From: Allomyces arbusculus | Taxonomy: Eukaryota; Blastocladiomycota; Blastocladiomycetes; Blastocladiales; Blastocladiaceae | Reading direction: 5' to 3' | Assembly: GCA_027604705.1 (NCBI GenBank) | Contig: JADHYV010000036.1 | Coordinates: 62,001 to 126,000 of the forward strand | DNA length: 64,000 nt | Shown here: in pieces, positions 51,895-61,574 of the stretch | Numbering within the stretch: position 1 is the stretch's first letter | Layout of the letters: every line of letters starts with the position of its first letter | Program-made: the position numbers and the translations under genes | The notes under the pieces: generated by a model | Seen by the model: only the letters and a program-made list of their open reading frames with translations | What the model was told of the DNA's origin: nothing | The model's database searches: none

Positions 51895-54175
51895 TCAGAC
51901 CCCACCCACCATAAACCCCTGCATCGCCGACTCCCACACGTACTTCCGGCGCGTCACGCCACATTTGACCACCACCCCGGCCCGCGCCGCATCCCACGCC
52001 AACCCGACCGACCACGTCTCCCCCGCACTCAAAGCCGGACACAAGTGTGCAAGACTCGCATTTACAACCGTCTGCTTGCGCCACGGATCCACCACAAGCA
52101 ACGTCCCGACCGCCGTCACAACCGAAAGCAGCGTCCCGCCTGCCACCCCCGCCATGGCCGAGACGGGCGCGTCCAGACAAAACCCATCGACCAGCCGCGT
52201 GGCCGTGTCAGCAATCACCGTGAGGACCGGCGGGTGCGTGCCGTCGACACGCGCCGTCCACGATCCCGTCGCGAGTTCGTGCAGCCCGGCGGCTGGGCGC
52301 AGGAGGGCGCGCGGACGCGCGGCGGCGGCAGAACGGGCGGGCGGGGTCGGCGACGTGGGCGGCACGTGGCGCGGGGCCGCGGGCGCGGTGGTGGTCCCGA
52401 ACGTCGGGCGCGTCGGCGACAATGGCGGCGCCGCCGTCGCGGCCGATGGCGCCGCCGCGGCGGTCGTGGCGGATGCGGCCGCGACTAGCGTGGCAATCAG
52501 GGTCGGCTGAATCCTCTTCCGCCCATCGCGCGTCGTCGACACGCGCTGCGGCGTGCGCAAGTGCGGCGCGACGGGCACCGCGCGCGCGGGTTGCACGAGG
52601 GCCACAGTTGCGTGGTCCACGGCGTGCGCGGCGTTCGGATCAAGTCCGTTCTTACGCAATTTCGCGAGCAGCTGGTGGTCGTTGAGCAGGCCGTACCCGG
52701 GCACGCGGTCGGGCACGAACCACCGGTGATCCGGGAACCGCACGCCCGCGACACGCCCTTCGCGCGCGGACGCGAGCAGGACGCGGCCGTCGTGCGACCA
52801 CGCGAGGTCCGTGACTTCCGAGTCGAACAGCGTGGTCACGACGAGGACGGGGAACCGCTGCAGGACCCAGACCGAGACGCGGCCGTCGTTACTGCCGAGC
52901 GCGAGAACACTGTACGCCTGCGGGTCCGCTTCGTTCTCGTCCATGGCATCGGCTGTGTGCTTGTCGTAGACCATGACGGGACTGAACCGCGCAACACAAA
53001 CGGGCAAGTCGTGGCCGACCAAATGCATTGTGCGCACTTCGTCGCGCCATTTCCCACGCGGCAGGGCCGCAGCCACGTGCACGCCCTGGCTGACGGCGTT
53101 GACGCAGACGAGGAATTGGCCGTCGGGCGACCACGCGGGACGGCGCATCAGGACGGCCGCGGCACCGGCGCCGCGTACGAACGCGTGCGTGATGCGGTGC
53201 ACGGGTTCCCACGACTTGGCGCTCCAGAGGATCGCAGACCCGTCGTCCGATTGGCTCACGAGGTACTGGCCTGCCGGGTCAAAGGCGACGCCCTTGACAA
53301 ACGAGTCGTGCGAGCATCTGGTGATCCGGTCTGTGGATCCGGGGAGAGTGAGTCGATGGGTGCTGCACGAGGGCAAAGAAAGCGACAGGAAAACGGACCA
53401 AACGTCAACCCGTTCCAAATCGCAATCGTGTTGTCGAGTGAGCACGAGGCCAGGAACCGGTTATCGTGCGACCACGCCAGGTCAATCACGTCGCTCTCCA
53501 TGTTCGGCAGCTTGCGCACCAGGTGGAGAGTCTCCGGGTACGTCGTCTTGCCCGCACCGCCCGACATGAATGCGCTCACCTGCGACGGTTTTCTATCAAC
53601 GAAAAGGTTGCGTCAGGTCATTGTATCTGCGCGACCGCCGGTGACCACTGGGTGGACACGTACGCCTCGTACTGCCAGATAATGATCGCGCCGTCGTCAG
53701 CCGCCGACGCGAGTAGACTGCCCGTGGCCGATGCCCACCGCACGCACATGACGGCGCCGTCGTGCCGCTTGCCCGCAAACAACTCCTTGGGCTGGACTTG
53801 CTCGTGCGGCGCGCCCGAGTCGCAGACGGCGCCGAGACTCCACAGCCGCACAAAGTTGTCTAGGGGCGTACATGCAGGTGTCAGTTCGCCATCTGGACCT
53901 CACCCAACGCATCGCCGCCCCAGCGAAACGACCACCGCGTACCATTTCCACCCGTCACGATTCGATCCAGCTTGGGATGAATGTCAACCGAAAAGATGGG
54001 CACGCGCGCGACCAGTTGCGCTGTTTCTATTGGGCGAGAATGCACGGGCAGGGCGGTTGGTCGAATGCTGAACGAACAATCGCCATTTCCAAAAGCTCAG
54101 GAGCCGCGAGCAGCGACCGTTCGCGCCAAAATAATGGTTTGCATCGATGCCCATCCCTTTGGGTCGCTGAACCAT
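51895..54175 (-). CDS. HIR1: Histone chaperone HIRA/Hir1
   Basis: Exons in transcription order: 54175-54118 (uncertain), 54026-53943, 53859-53673, 53592-53399, 53330-51895; 652 residues. From the second exon the WD40 propeller matches HIRA: VPIFSVDIHPK, NFVRLWSLGAV, MCVRWASATGSLLASAADDGAIIIW, VIDLAWSHDNRFLASCSLDNTIAIWN, SFVKGVAFDPAGQYLVSQSDDGSAILW, AWSPDGQFLVC, VTDLAWSHDGRVLLAS. Then comes a B-domain GRKRIQPTLIA, the ASF1-binding motif, an Ala/Pro-rich linker, and the start of the Hira domain (VDGFCLDAPVSAMAGVAGGTLLSVV...VVDPWRKQTVV). The protein stops about 90 residues later, so the C-terminal part that binds CABIN1/Hir3 in animals is shortened. Nuclear, replication-independent H3.3-H4 deposition. 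The N-terminal exon is a guess; an ATG at 54155 also fits. Confidence 0.9.
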
Positions 54176-54475
54176 CACCCGCGAAGTGCGGCGGCCGAGC
54201 TCCGTGTCCGTCGACGTGTTGATCCATTATCACCCACCTCCGCTGCCTGCGCTGGTGCCGTGCTTGATGAAATTCGGTGTCAAAAGTTGGACTGCAGCAT
54301 TTTTGCCGGGCATGCTTGGCGATTGCAATGCTAGAGGAGAGGAAGGGAGCACTGGCGAGGCAAGACAAGCAGCCACAGCCAAGTTGTGAGAGAACAACCG
54401 GAATCTTGCTTGAAGGAAGAGCAAAAAGTAGCTGCACGCACACGACATTGCTCAGAATATGGGACGACCAGTGAA

Positions 54476-54549
54476 TGTCCGCGTCCAGATTCGAACTGGA
54501 GACCTCTTGTGTGTGAGACAAGCGTCATAACCGACTAGACCACGCGGAC
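54476..54549 (-). tRNA. tRNA-Val (anticodon CAC)
   Basis: Acceptor GTCCGCG/CGCGGAC with discriminator A. The D arm is GGTCTAGTCGGTTATGAC. The anticodon stem CTTGT/ACAAG holds loop CTCACAC (anticodon CAC), and the T arm is CCAGTTCGAATCTGG. No intron. It reads GUG, the likely main Val codon in this GC-rich genome. Confidence 0.95.
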
Positions 54550-54872
54550 GTGTTCGTCGCGTTGCATTAATTTATAGTAATTTAACCATTTGTTTGTTTG
54601 AAAATTGGTTTGCTTGTGCTCCGCCCTGGTTTCGCTGTGCTGGTGCATTGGTTTCATCGTCAAGTCCCTCGTCAAGTTTTGATCCAACCTCTCGCTGTTA
54701 TCGAGTCTCGTCCACATACGACCAGTGCCTTCTCTGGCTCGCGGCCCTTGCCTGCCGGGCATCCCTCTATACAACATAAACGATCCGCTGCGACGCGCTG
54801 TTTCTGCCTCGCAACGACTTTTCGACCTGTCGTACATTCAAGTTTATCTGGCTGCCCTCCTTGCCAACACCC
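54550..54872. other. Promoter region of the MFS transporter gene
   Basis: About 320 bases, AT-richer near the tRNA (ATTAATTTATAGTAATTT). No gene seen. Confidence 0.45.
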
Positions 54873-56752
54873 ATGACCGTGACAGCCCAGGCACCCGGCC
54901 ATGGATACGGCACGACCGCCGAGACTACGCACCCCGCTCCCGGCGCGCCGTTGAGCCATGAGCCGGATACGCAAGCGAGCTTGGTCTCAGCAGCGGCCTC
55001 GTCAGCATCTGCGCGGTCGAGCTCGGTGACGTTTGCGGCCAGCAACCTGCCCTGGTACATGCGACGCACGACGATTGCCGTGCTCGTCGGCTTCTCGCTC
55101 TTCGTTGGTACGTTGACGAAAACGATTGTGGAGAAGCGACTCGTGCTTCGTGTTTCTGACATGTCCGCATTCGATGAACGTGGTGCCTGCTGTCCTCACC
55201 ATGTAAATGAATTCGATTGATTGATGGGCAGACATGATTGTCTACGGCATCGTCGTTCCGATCCTGCCCACCATTGCGCAAGAGCGGCTCCATATGGACG
55301 AGGCCGAGCTCGGGTTCCTGTTTGGCTCGTACGCGCTCGGCCTGCTGCTTGCGACCCCACCGATTGCCTACCTGAGCGACCGCTACCGCAACCGGAAATG
55401 GCCCATGTTTTTCGGTCTGGCGGGGCTCGGCACCACGACGCTCATGTTCGCGCACGCCGAGTCGTACTGGACGCTGCTCGCGGCACGCATCATGCAAGGA
55501 TTTGCCGCGGGTGCGCCGTGGACCGTTGGGCTGAGTCTCCTGGCCGACGTCTACCCAGCCGACCAGCTCGGGAGCGTGATGGGGCCCGTTCTGTCGTGCT
55601 ACCACGCTGGGTACGCTTTCTAGTGACGTCAACGGGGTGCCGCAGTCCAGCGTCATGGGGTCAAATCTCGAATCTGACACTTTTTTTCGTTTCCTTTGAT
55701 TTCCAGGTTCCTCGCCGGTCCTTTGGTGGGCGGGTGGATTTTCGAGCTGTTCAGCTACACTGCGCCCTTCTACTTTTGCGCGGCGCTCGTCGGCGCCAAC
55801 CTCCTGCTCCGTCTCGTCGTGGACGAGTCAATTTACATGACGCCGGTCGCCGCGTGCAACGAATCGTGGACCACCGGTTCGTCGTCCGGCGACGAGGAGC
55901 GCGCTGGCTCGCCGGCTTTGCGCCCATCCACGTCCACTGCGTCCACGACAGTACCCGAATCTACTGTCGACGAGCACTCGGCCTTGCTGCCTGCCGCGCA
56001 GCTCGCCGTCAACCCGTCGGCGGCAGAGCCATCCGCGATATCAATTATGTCGCTGCTCAAGGGCAAGCCGATCCTGCTCTCATCGCTCGTGACCATTGTG
56101 ATTGGCAGTATTTTCGCGGGGCTCGAGCCGACGTTACCCGTGCATCTGCGCAACACCTACCATCTGAGCCCGGGCGCCGTCGGGTCGGTCTTCATTTCGC
56201 TCATCGTGCCGTCTATGGTCACGTCGACGATTGCCGGAATTGCGAGCGACCGGATCGGGGGCGCGCGCGTGCTCGTTGTGGGGATTCTTGCCATGGCCAT
56301 CGCGGCGCCACTGCCGGCATTGCCTGGGCTCAGCCTGCCCGCGACGATCGCGACCCTGTGCGTGTTTGGCGGGACGCAGGGAGTTGCGATGACGCCCGTG
56401 CTTCCTGCCATGGCGCGGTATGTCGCGAGCAAAGGGTCCACGTCGTATGCCGCCGTCTACGGCATTTTCAATCTGGGTGCGTTTCACTTCCCGTTTGCAT
56501 CGGCAACGACCGTGCCATCGCGTGGCTGACTTGGCTGAAGCCGATCGGGGATCGCCGCTTTCAATAATTGACTGACACGTACCCGACACCCTCCACCCCA
56601 CAACAGCTTATTCGGCTGCAATTCTCTTTGGTCCGACGGTCGCCGGCGTCCTCCTCGCCGAGTTTGGGTTCGCCATTGAAATGGCCGCGTTTGGCGGGTC
56701 GCTTATTGTGCTGCTCCTCTTCCTGGCGTGGACTGGCCTAGGCAGCTTCTGA
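54873..56752 (+). CDS. Major facilitator superfamily transporter (DHA1-like)
   Basis: Exons 54873-55107, 55232-55610, 55707-56476, 56607-56752; 509 residues. After a Ser/Ala-rich cytosolic N terminus, helix 1 joins over intron 1 (RRTTIAVLVGFSLFV/DMIVYGIVVPILPTI, where D-x-x-x-Y-G-I is typical of vesicular amine and DHA1 transporters). The loop 2-3 motif A is AYLSDRYRNRKWPM; antiporter motif C-like GPVLSCYHAGFLAGPLVGGW is completed over intron 2. A 65-residue polar loop (about residues 245-305) separates the two halves. The last exon completes helix 11 (NLAYSAAILFGPTVAGVLL) and helix 12. The substrate is unknown; proton-coupled export of a small amine or drug-like compound is the usual role. 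A decayed copy follows at 57738. Confidence 0.92.
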
Positions 56753-57070
56753 AGACGTGACGCTTTGCGTTCGGTTTGCAATTTGCGCTGATTTGTTGCC
56801 GTGTATCTCCATGTTTGAACAGCTGGACTGTCTTGTCGCGTTTCTTTTCTTCGTTGCTTGCGCGCTGATTGCTTTCGAAAACGATATCCATTGTTTGACC
56901 GCTCGAGTGGTTGGCACATCATAACAAGATCATGAAGGCAAGGACCGAAGTGGCTACAAGCACAAACCTCCAAATCACTCCTAAAAATCGCAACTTGGCT
57001 GGCCACATTTGGAAAAAGAAGTTGCTCTCCATATCGCCGTCGCCCGGTCGCCGTCGCTGGCACGACCAGA
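56753..57070. other. Intergenic between MFS gene and decarboxylase relic
   Basis: About 320 bases of lower GC content; nothing seen. Confidence 0.4.
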
Positions 57071-57620
57071 TCACCCACGGTTCTTTCTGTATGCGACTGA
57101 ACCCAACCCGGCCACCACGGCCGCCTCCGTGGTGGTCCAAACGACAGGCTGATGACTGAACCCGTTGAATTCCGTCGTGATTGTGTCTGAATACGCGCCA
57201 ATCACATCAAACAGGAGCCAGTCGCCCAGTTGGACATTCGGCAGCATGTGAGACTCGACAGCCAAGTCGGCCATCGACACGCACGTCGGTCCATCACAGG
57301 TGGTCGGGAACAACGGCCCCTGCGTCGAAAACGTCTATGGATCAGCGATCAGCTCGCCGTCATTGACAATCTCGTAGGGTCCGCGCGGGTGATTGCCGGG
57401 CCCAATCAGCGAAAATGCACCGTCGCAAATGTGCAGGCATTTGTGCGGCGACAATTCGAGCGACGCGGGCGCACGCATCCGATGGCCGATCACGCTCGCA
57501 GCAAGATGGGAGGCGTGCGCGACAAGGTACCAGCTCGGCGATCACACTTACGGGGAGCTTGGCAAATTGGATCATGATCGCGTCGCGCACGATGGCCGCC
57601 ATTTCGGAAAACGACAGGCC
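57071..57620 (-). pseudogene. Ornithine decarboxylase-like pseudogene fragment
   Basis: On the minus strand, conserved pieces of the C-terminal half of a PLP-dependent Orn/Lys/Arg decarboxylase (fold III) can be read in order: AAIVRDAIMIQFAK and VIAE, then in another frame YLVAHASHLAASVIGHRMR and HICDGAFSLIGPGNHPRGPYEIVNDGELIADP, a TAG, then LFPTTCDGPTCVSMADLA, LPNVQLGDWLLFDVIGAYS and FNGF. These match ODC (AEPGRYLVA; WGPTCDGxD with the catalytic Cys; GDWLxFxxxGAY; FNGF). The key EPGRY is destroyed by a small deletion that shifts frame after AE, Gly-Pro before TCD is changed to Pro-Thr-Thr, and one in-frame stop lies near 57343. The N-terminal half with the PLP lysine is missing. A spliced functional gene is unlikely because no donor or acceptor fits these breaks. 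Confidence 0.6.
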
Positions 57621-57737
57621 GTCGCGTCACGGCGTGGTGGCTGCATGGTGTAGGGGCGAGGTGGGCTTGCCTGGGCTCGCGCATGCAACCCGGCGCCGAT
57701 CTCTGTTGTGCAAGTGACCGCCCGGTACTCCACGCCA

Positions 57738-58498
57738 TTCATGGCGCGATCCGACGCCGAGACGCCATTTCCGGAGGTGCTATGGCATATGCGTTGCAGC
57801 ACGATTGCCGTGCTGGTCGTCTTCACTATGTTTGTCGGTAGTTATGGCGCTGATGCCAGAGCAGTGATTGATCACACCCGACGCGCGAGGGCCCCTTTGA
57901 TCCCAGTTAACAATGTGATCTTACGCGAATGATCACAGATATGACTGTCTACGGCATTGTCATACCCGCTTGTCGATCATTGCGCAGGATAAGCTGCATA
58001 TGGACGAGGCTCAGCTCGGGTCCCAGTTCATATCGTTTGCCCGAGGCCTCATCTTGTCGGCGCTGCCCACGGCCTACTTGAGCGACCAGTACCACAACCG
58101 CAAATGGTTTATGATCATTGATATGGCGGGACTCAGCGCCTCCACCCTGATTTTTGCCCACGCCGAGACGTATTGAGTGCTCCTCGCTGCTCGCATCACG
58201 TAGGGATTCGCGGGTTGCGCACCGTGGATCATCGGCCTTAGTCTGATGTGACGTCTCCTCAGCCGAGCAACTTGGGAGTGTCATGGGGCCCGTCTTGTCG
58301 TGCTACCACGGCGGGTACGTCTGGTGGAGAACGTTCGCGTTGGGGGCAGGAGAGCGAAAACAGACTTGAAAATGTGCGGGCCGTCGGTTGCCGGTGTTTG
58401 CTGTGCCGGTTTGGGTTATTGTTGAAATGACCACGTTTGGCGGGATATTGGCGGTGCTGCTCGTTGTGCTCAAGTTGGCTGGGCTCTGCGGTTTTTGA
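57738..58498 (+). pseudogene. Decayed tandem copy of the MFS transporter
   Basis: The segment follows the MFS gene at 54873 exon by exon. It begins VLWHMRCSTIAVLVVFTMFV and an intron-like gap with an acceptor at about 57938. DMTVYGIVIP is followed by a frameshift near 57970, then IIAQDKLHMDEAQLGSQF and AYLSDQYHNRKWFMI to AHAETY. The next codon is TGA where the parent has Trp, and a TAG replaces the Gln of ARIMQGF (ARIT-stop-GF). Another shift precedes EQLGSVMGPVLSCYHGG. Nearly all of parental exon 3 is deleted, and only the helix 11-12 tail (VAGV..., EMTTFGGILAVLLVVLKLAGLCGF) remains before a TGA at 58496. The copy cannot encode a transporter. It is moderately old, since silent and replacement changes are both frequent. 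Confidence 0.85.
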
Positions 58499-58773
58499 AT
58501 GTCCTTGGGCAGTCGTTAGGGCGTGCTCTTGTGTGTTCCTGTGTTATATTTTCTCTTATTTTCCTTTTCTTGCTGATTGCTGCCATGTCGTGTCTTCTGC
58601 TCGCTTGCACCGTGTCCATGATGACGAATAAACGAGACGGAGCAATGCACCTGTTCCAGACAATAAACATCGTCGAGGTCCCCAACTGGTCCCTCGGCTC
58701 CAAACAAAAACCCACGGCCTCCTCACGGACCATCGGCGCGCGCAATCCGCAACGTCCTGTTCTCGTTGCTCTA

Positions 58774-61056
58774 TTACAGCTTGGCCTTCTCCATCGACTC
58801 GACGGGCGCGCGCGCCTCGTTCTTCCCCACCTTCTGATCCGCCGCGAGCTGCACGTACATGGTATCGATCATCGCGCGGTACTTTTGCGCGGCCTGCGGC
58901 CGCTTCAACTTGAACGACGGCGTCAAGATCCCCGACTCGACGGTCCACGGCGCCGGGTCCAAGTGCAACGCCTTAACAAACTCGAACCCGCGCAACTTCT
59001 GCTCCTTGCCGACAACCGTCAATTCGTGCAGGACAGCCGCAACGACCTTCGGGTCCTTGCAGAGCTTCGGGATATCGGCGGCAGTCGCGGTCGAGAACCC
59101 GAGTTCGGCCTTGACGAATGCCAGGAAGGCCTCGGGTTCGGGCACCATCATCGCGACGAGTTCCGACCGCAGCGAGTCGCCGTGCACAAACATTTGCAGG
59201 ACGAGCGGGCACAGCGCGTAAGTGTTCTCAATCTTTTCGGGCGCCACGTACTCGCCCTGCGAGAGCTTGAGCAGCGCCTTTTTGCGGTCGATGATGGCGA
59301 TGCAGCCGCGCGCGTCGATCGTGCCAATGTCACCCGTGTGCAGCCACCCGTCGTCGTCGATCGTTTCCTTGGTCTTCTCGACGTCCTTCCAGTAGCCTAT
59401 AGCCGCGGGGGTGGAGAAAGTCAGTTGATGAAGTGCACCTGGCCGCGTTGTCGGTTGACAACGTACCCTTGAAGACGTTATACCCGCGAATGCAAATCTC
59501 GCCGCGATTCTCCTTGGCAAAGTACCCCATTTCGCCGACATCTACGAGCTTCACCTCGCACGATGCGATCGGGACGCCCACCTGCGCCGGCACGTACTCG
59601 CCCATCAGTTGCACCGAGCACACGGCGGCATTCTCCGTCTGCCCAAACCCTTCGAGCACCTCGCAGCATAGCGCGACACGCAAGAACTGCATCACGTCGC
59701 GGTGCAGCGGCGCCGAACCCGACACGACAAACCGCATTTTCCCGCCGAGCACTTGCTTGACTTTACTGAACAACAACCGGTCCCAGAACCCGTGCTCGTA
59801 CCCGCCGCCGGACTCGAGTTGCGCGATCTTGGCCGCGTAGGCGCGCCGGAAGAGCGCGCCTTTTACGCCGGGCGCGTCGACGGTGCCGGCGCGCAACTTG
59901 GCGTGGATGCGGTTGAGCAGCCGCGGGACGGAGATGAAGGCGGTCGGTTGCGACGCGACAATGTCTTCGACGAGGAGAGTCACGTCGCCGCGGTAGAAGG
60001 CGATCTTGGATCCGCCGGCCATGGCCATGGCGACGACGGCGCGCTCAAAAATGTGCGACAGCGGCAGGTACGACAGGTGGATGTCTGGTGGGGATAATCG
60101 CGTTAGTTGGAGCGGAACAGCCATAAGCACGAGGAGCGCATCAAAGAAAAAGAAAGTGTACCGTTGCGGCCGTAGATCAAGCCATGGTAACCCAACATGT
60201 TGGTCGCGGCCATATTCCCGTGCGTGAGCATCGCACCCTTGGGGTTGCCCGTGGTCCCGGACGTGTAGCAAATCGTGCACAGGTCCTCAGGCGTCGGCGG
60301 GTGGTGCTTGAGCGGCGCCGTGCGGCCCAAATCCTCGACCTCGTTGATCGAAATAATGACCAGGTCCTTCTCGGCGGCCCACAGCTTCAGGTACCCCGCT
60401 GCAGCCGAATCGAGCGGGTCCATCGACACGATCACCTTCAACCCGGGGCACTTGTCACGCACTTGGACCAAGTTGATCAACCGGTCGGCCGACGCGACCA
60501 CAACCTGCACTTCCGCATGGTTCACAATGTACTCGAGCGCGTCCGGGCCGAGCGTGTCGTAGAGCGGCACCGAGACGAGCGAGTAGCAGTTGCACGCGCC
60601 CTCGGCAATCAGCCATTCCGGGCGGTTGATCGAGTAGAGCCCCACATGCCACTTGTCGAGTCGCGGCACCGACTCGCCCTTGGCGCGCGCCGGCTGCACG
60701 ACGTACTCGTCGTAGACGCGCAAAAGGCCCGACCCGAGGTTGGTCATGCGGTCGGCGACTTGGCCATAGGTCTGCCAGGTATAGGGCGCCCAGGTTTTGG
60801 TGGGCGACTCTTGCACAAGCGCGCGGTGGCCAAAGCACGGGTCGTTCGGGTAGTGCGTGGCCGCATACTGGAAGTTGGCGTAGAGCGTGCGCGCCTTGGT
60901 GACGGGGTTGCACGGCACGAGCGACGCAGACGTCGATGCCAAGCGGTACGCGGGTGTCGACCCGGGGGTCGCGGATCCGGGCACCGGCACGGCCTGCTTC
61001 TTCAGGTTGATGCGCTTGACGGCGTTGTATGCGGGCGCTTGCGAGTCGGTCGCCAT
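58774..61056 (-). CDS. Long-chain acyl-CoA synthetase 2, PTS1 (AKL) at C terminus
   Basis: Exons in transcription order: 61056-60162, 60084-59467, 59396-58774; 711 residues. Same architecture as the copy at 45460: KTWAPYTWQTYGQVADRM, GLYSINRPEWLIAEGACNCYSL, AMP-binding YTSGTTGNPKGAM within exon 1, SYLPLSHIFERAV, SGSAPLHRDV, EGFGQTENAA, FACS motif GYWKDVEKTKETIDDDGWLHTGD and DRKKALLKLSQGEYVAPEKIE. It ends MEKAKL, a PTS1-type signal. Compared with copy 1 it lacks the introns after YTSG and after GQ but has one before YWKDVEK. It is the closest of the two minus-strand copies to copy 1. Function: fatty acid activation, probably in peroxisomes. Confidence 0.95.
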
Positions 61057-61574
61057 GGTGGTGGTCGTGGCGGGTGCGGTCGTGGTCAGGTCGGAGCGCG
61101 GCGGGCGCCGGGATAGGCGCTGGTGCAACGAGTGCGGGGAGACGGGGCCTCTTGAAGCGGCAAGGGTTGGCGCGCGCCGGGCCGTATTTATGAGCGGTGC
61201 CGAACAGCGCCGGGTCGCGAGCAGCGTCCGGGCCGGGAGCGGCAGTGATTGGCACTCCGCTCCCGCCGCTGCCGGTTGGCCAGCGGCTTCCCGAGCGCGA
61301 CGCGTGTCGGCGGGTGGTGGCGACGCGCGCGTGACGTCTGCGCAGAAGTCGAGAAAATTCACGCTTCCGCGCACGCGCGGGTTGTTGTCGACTTCGCCCC
61401 GTTGTGCGACGCTCGCGCCACGGCCACTGGCCCCAGAAAACGCCTGCCCAGCAGGAAGCAGGAGGACGACGATCACGCACAACAATCGATCATGAAATGA
61501 TTACACACAACACGCCCAACAACTAAACGGTGGAGAAGGTGGAAAGCGACGCGGCGAGTATCGAGACGACTCCG
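61057..61574. other. Intergenic between acyl-CoA synthetases 2 and 3
   Basis: About 520 bases: promoter of synthetase 2 and 3' flank of synthetase 3 (same direction). No other feature seen. Confidence 0.45.
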
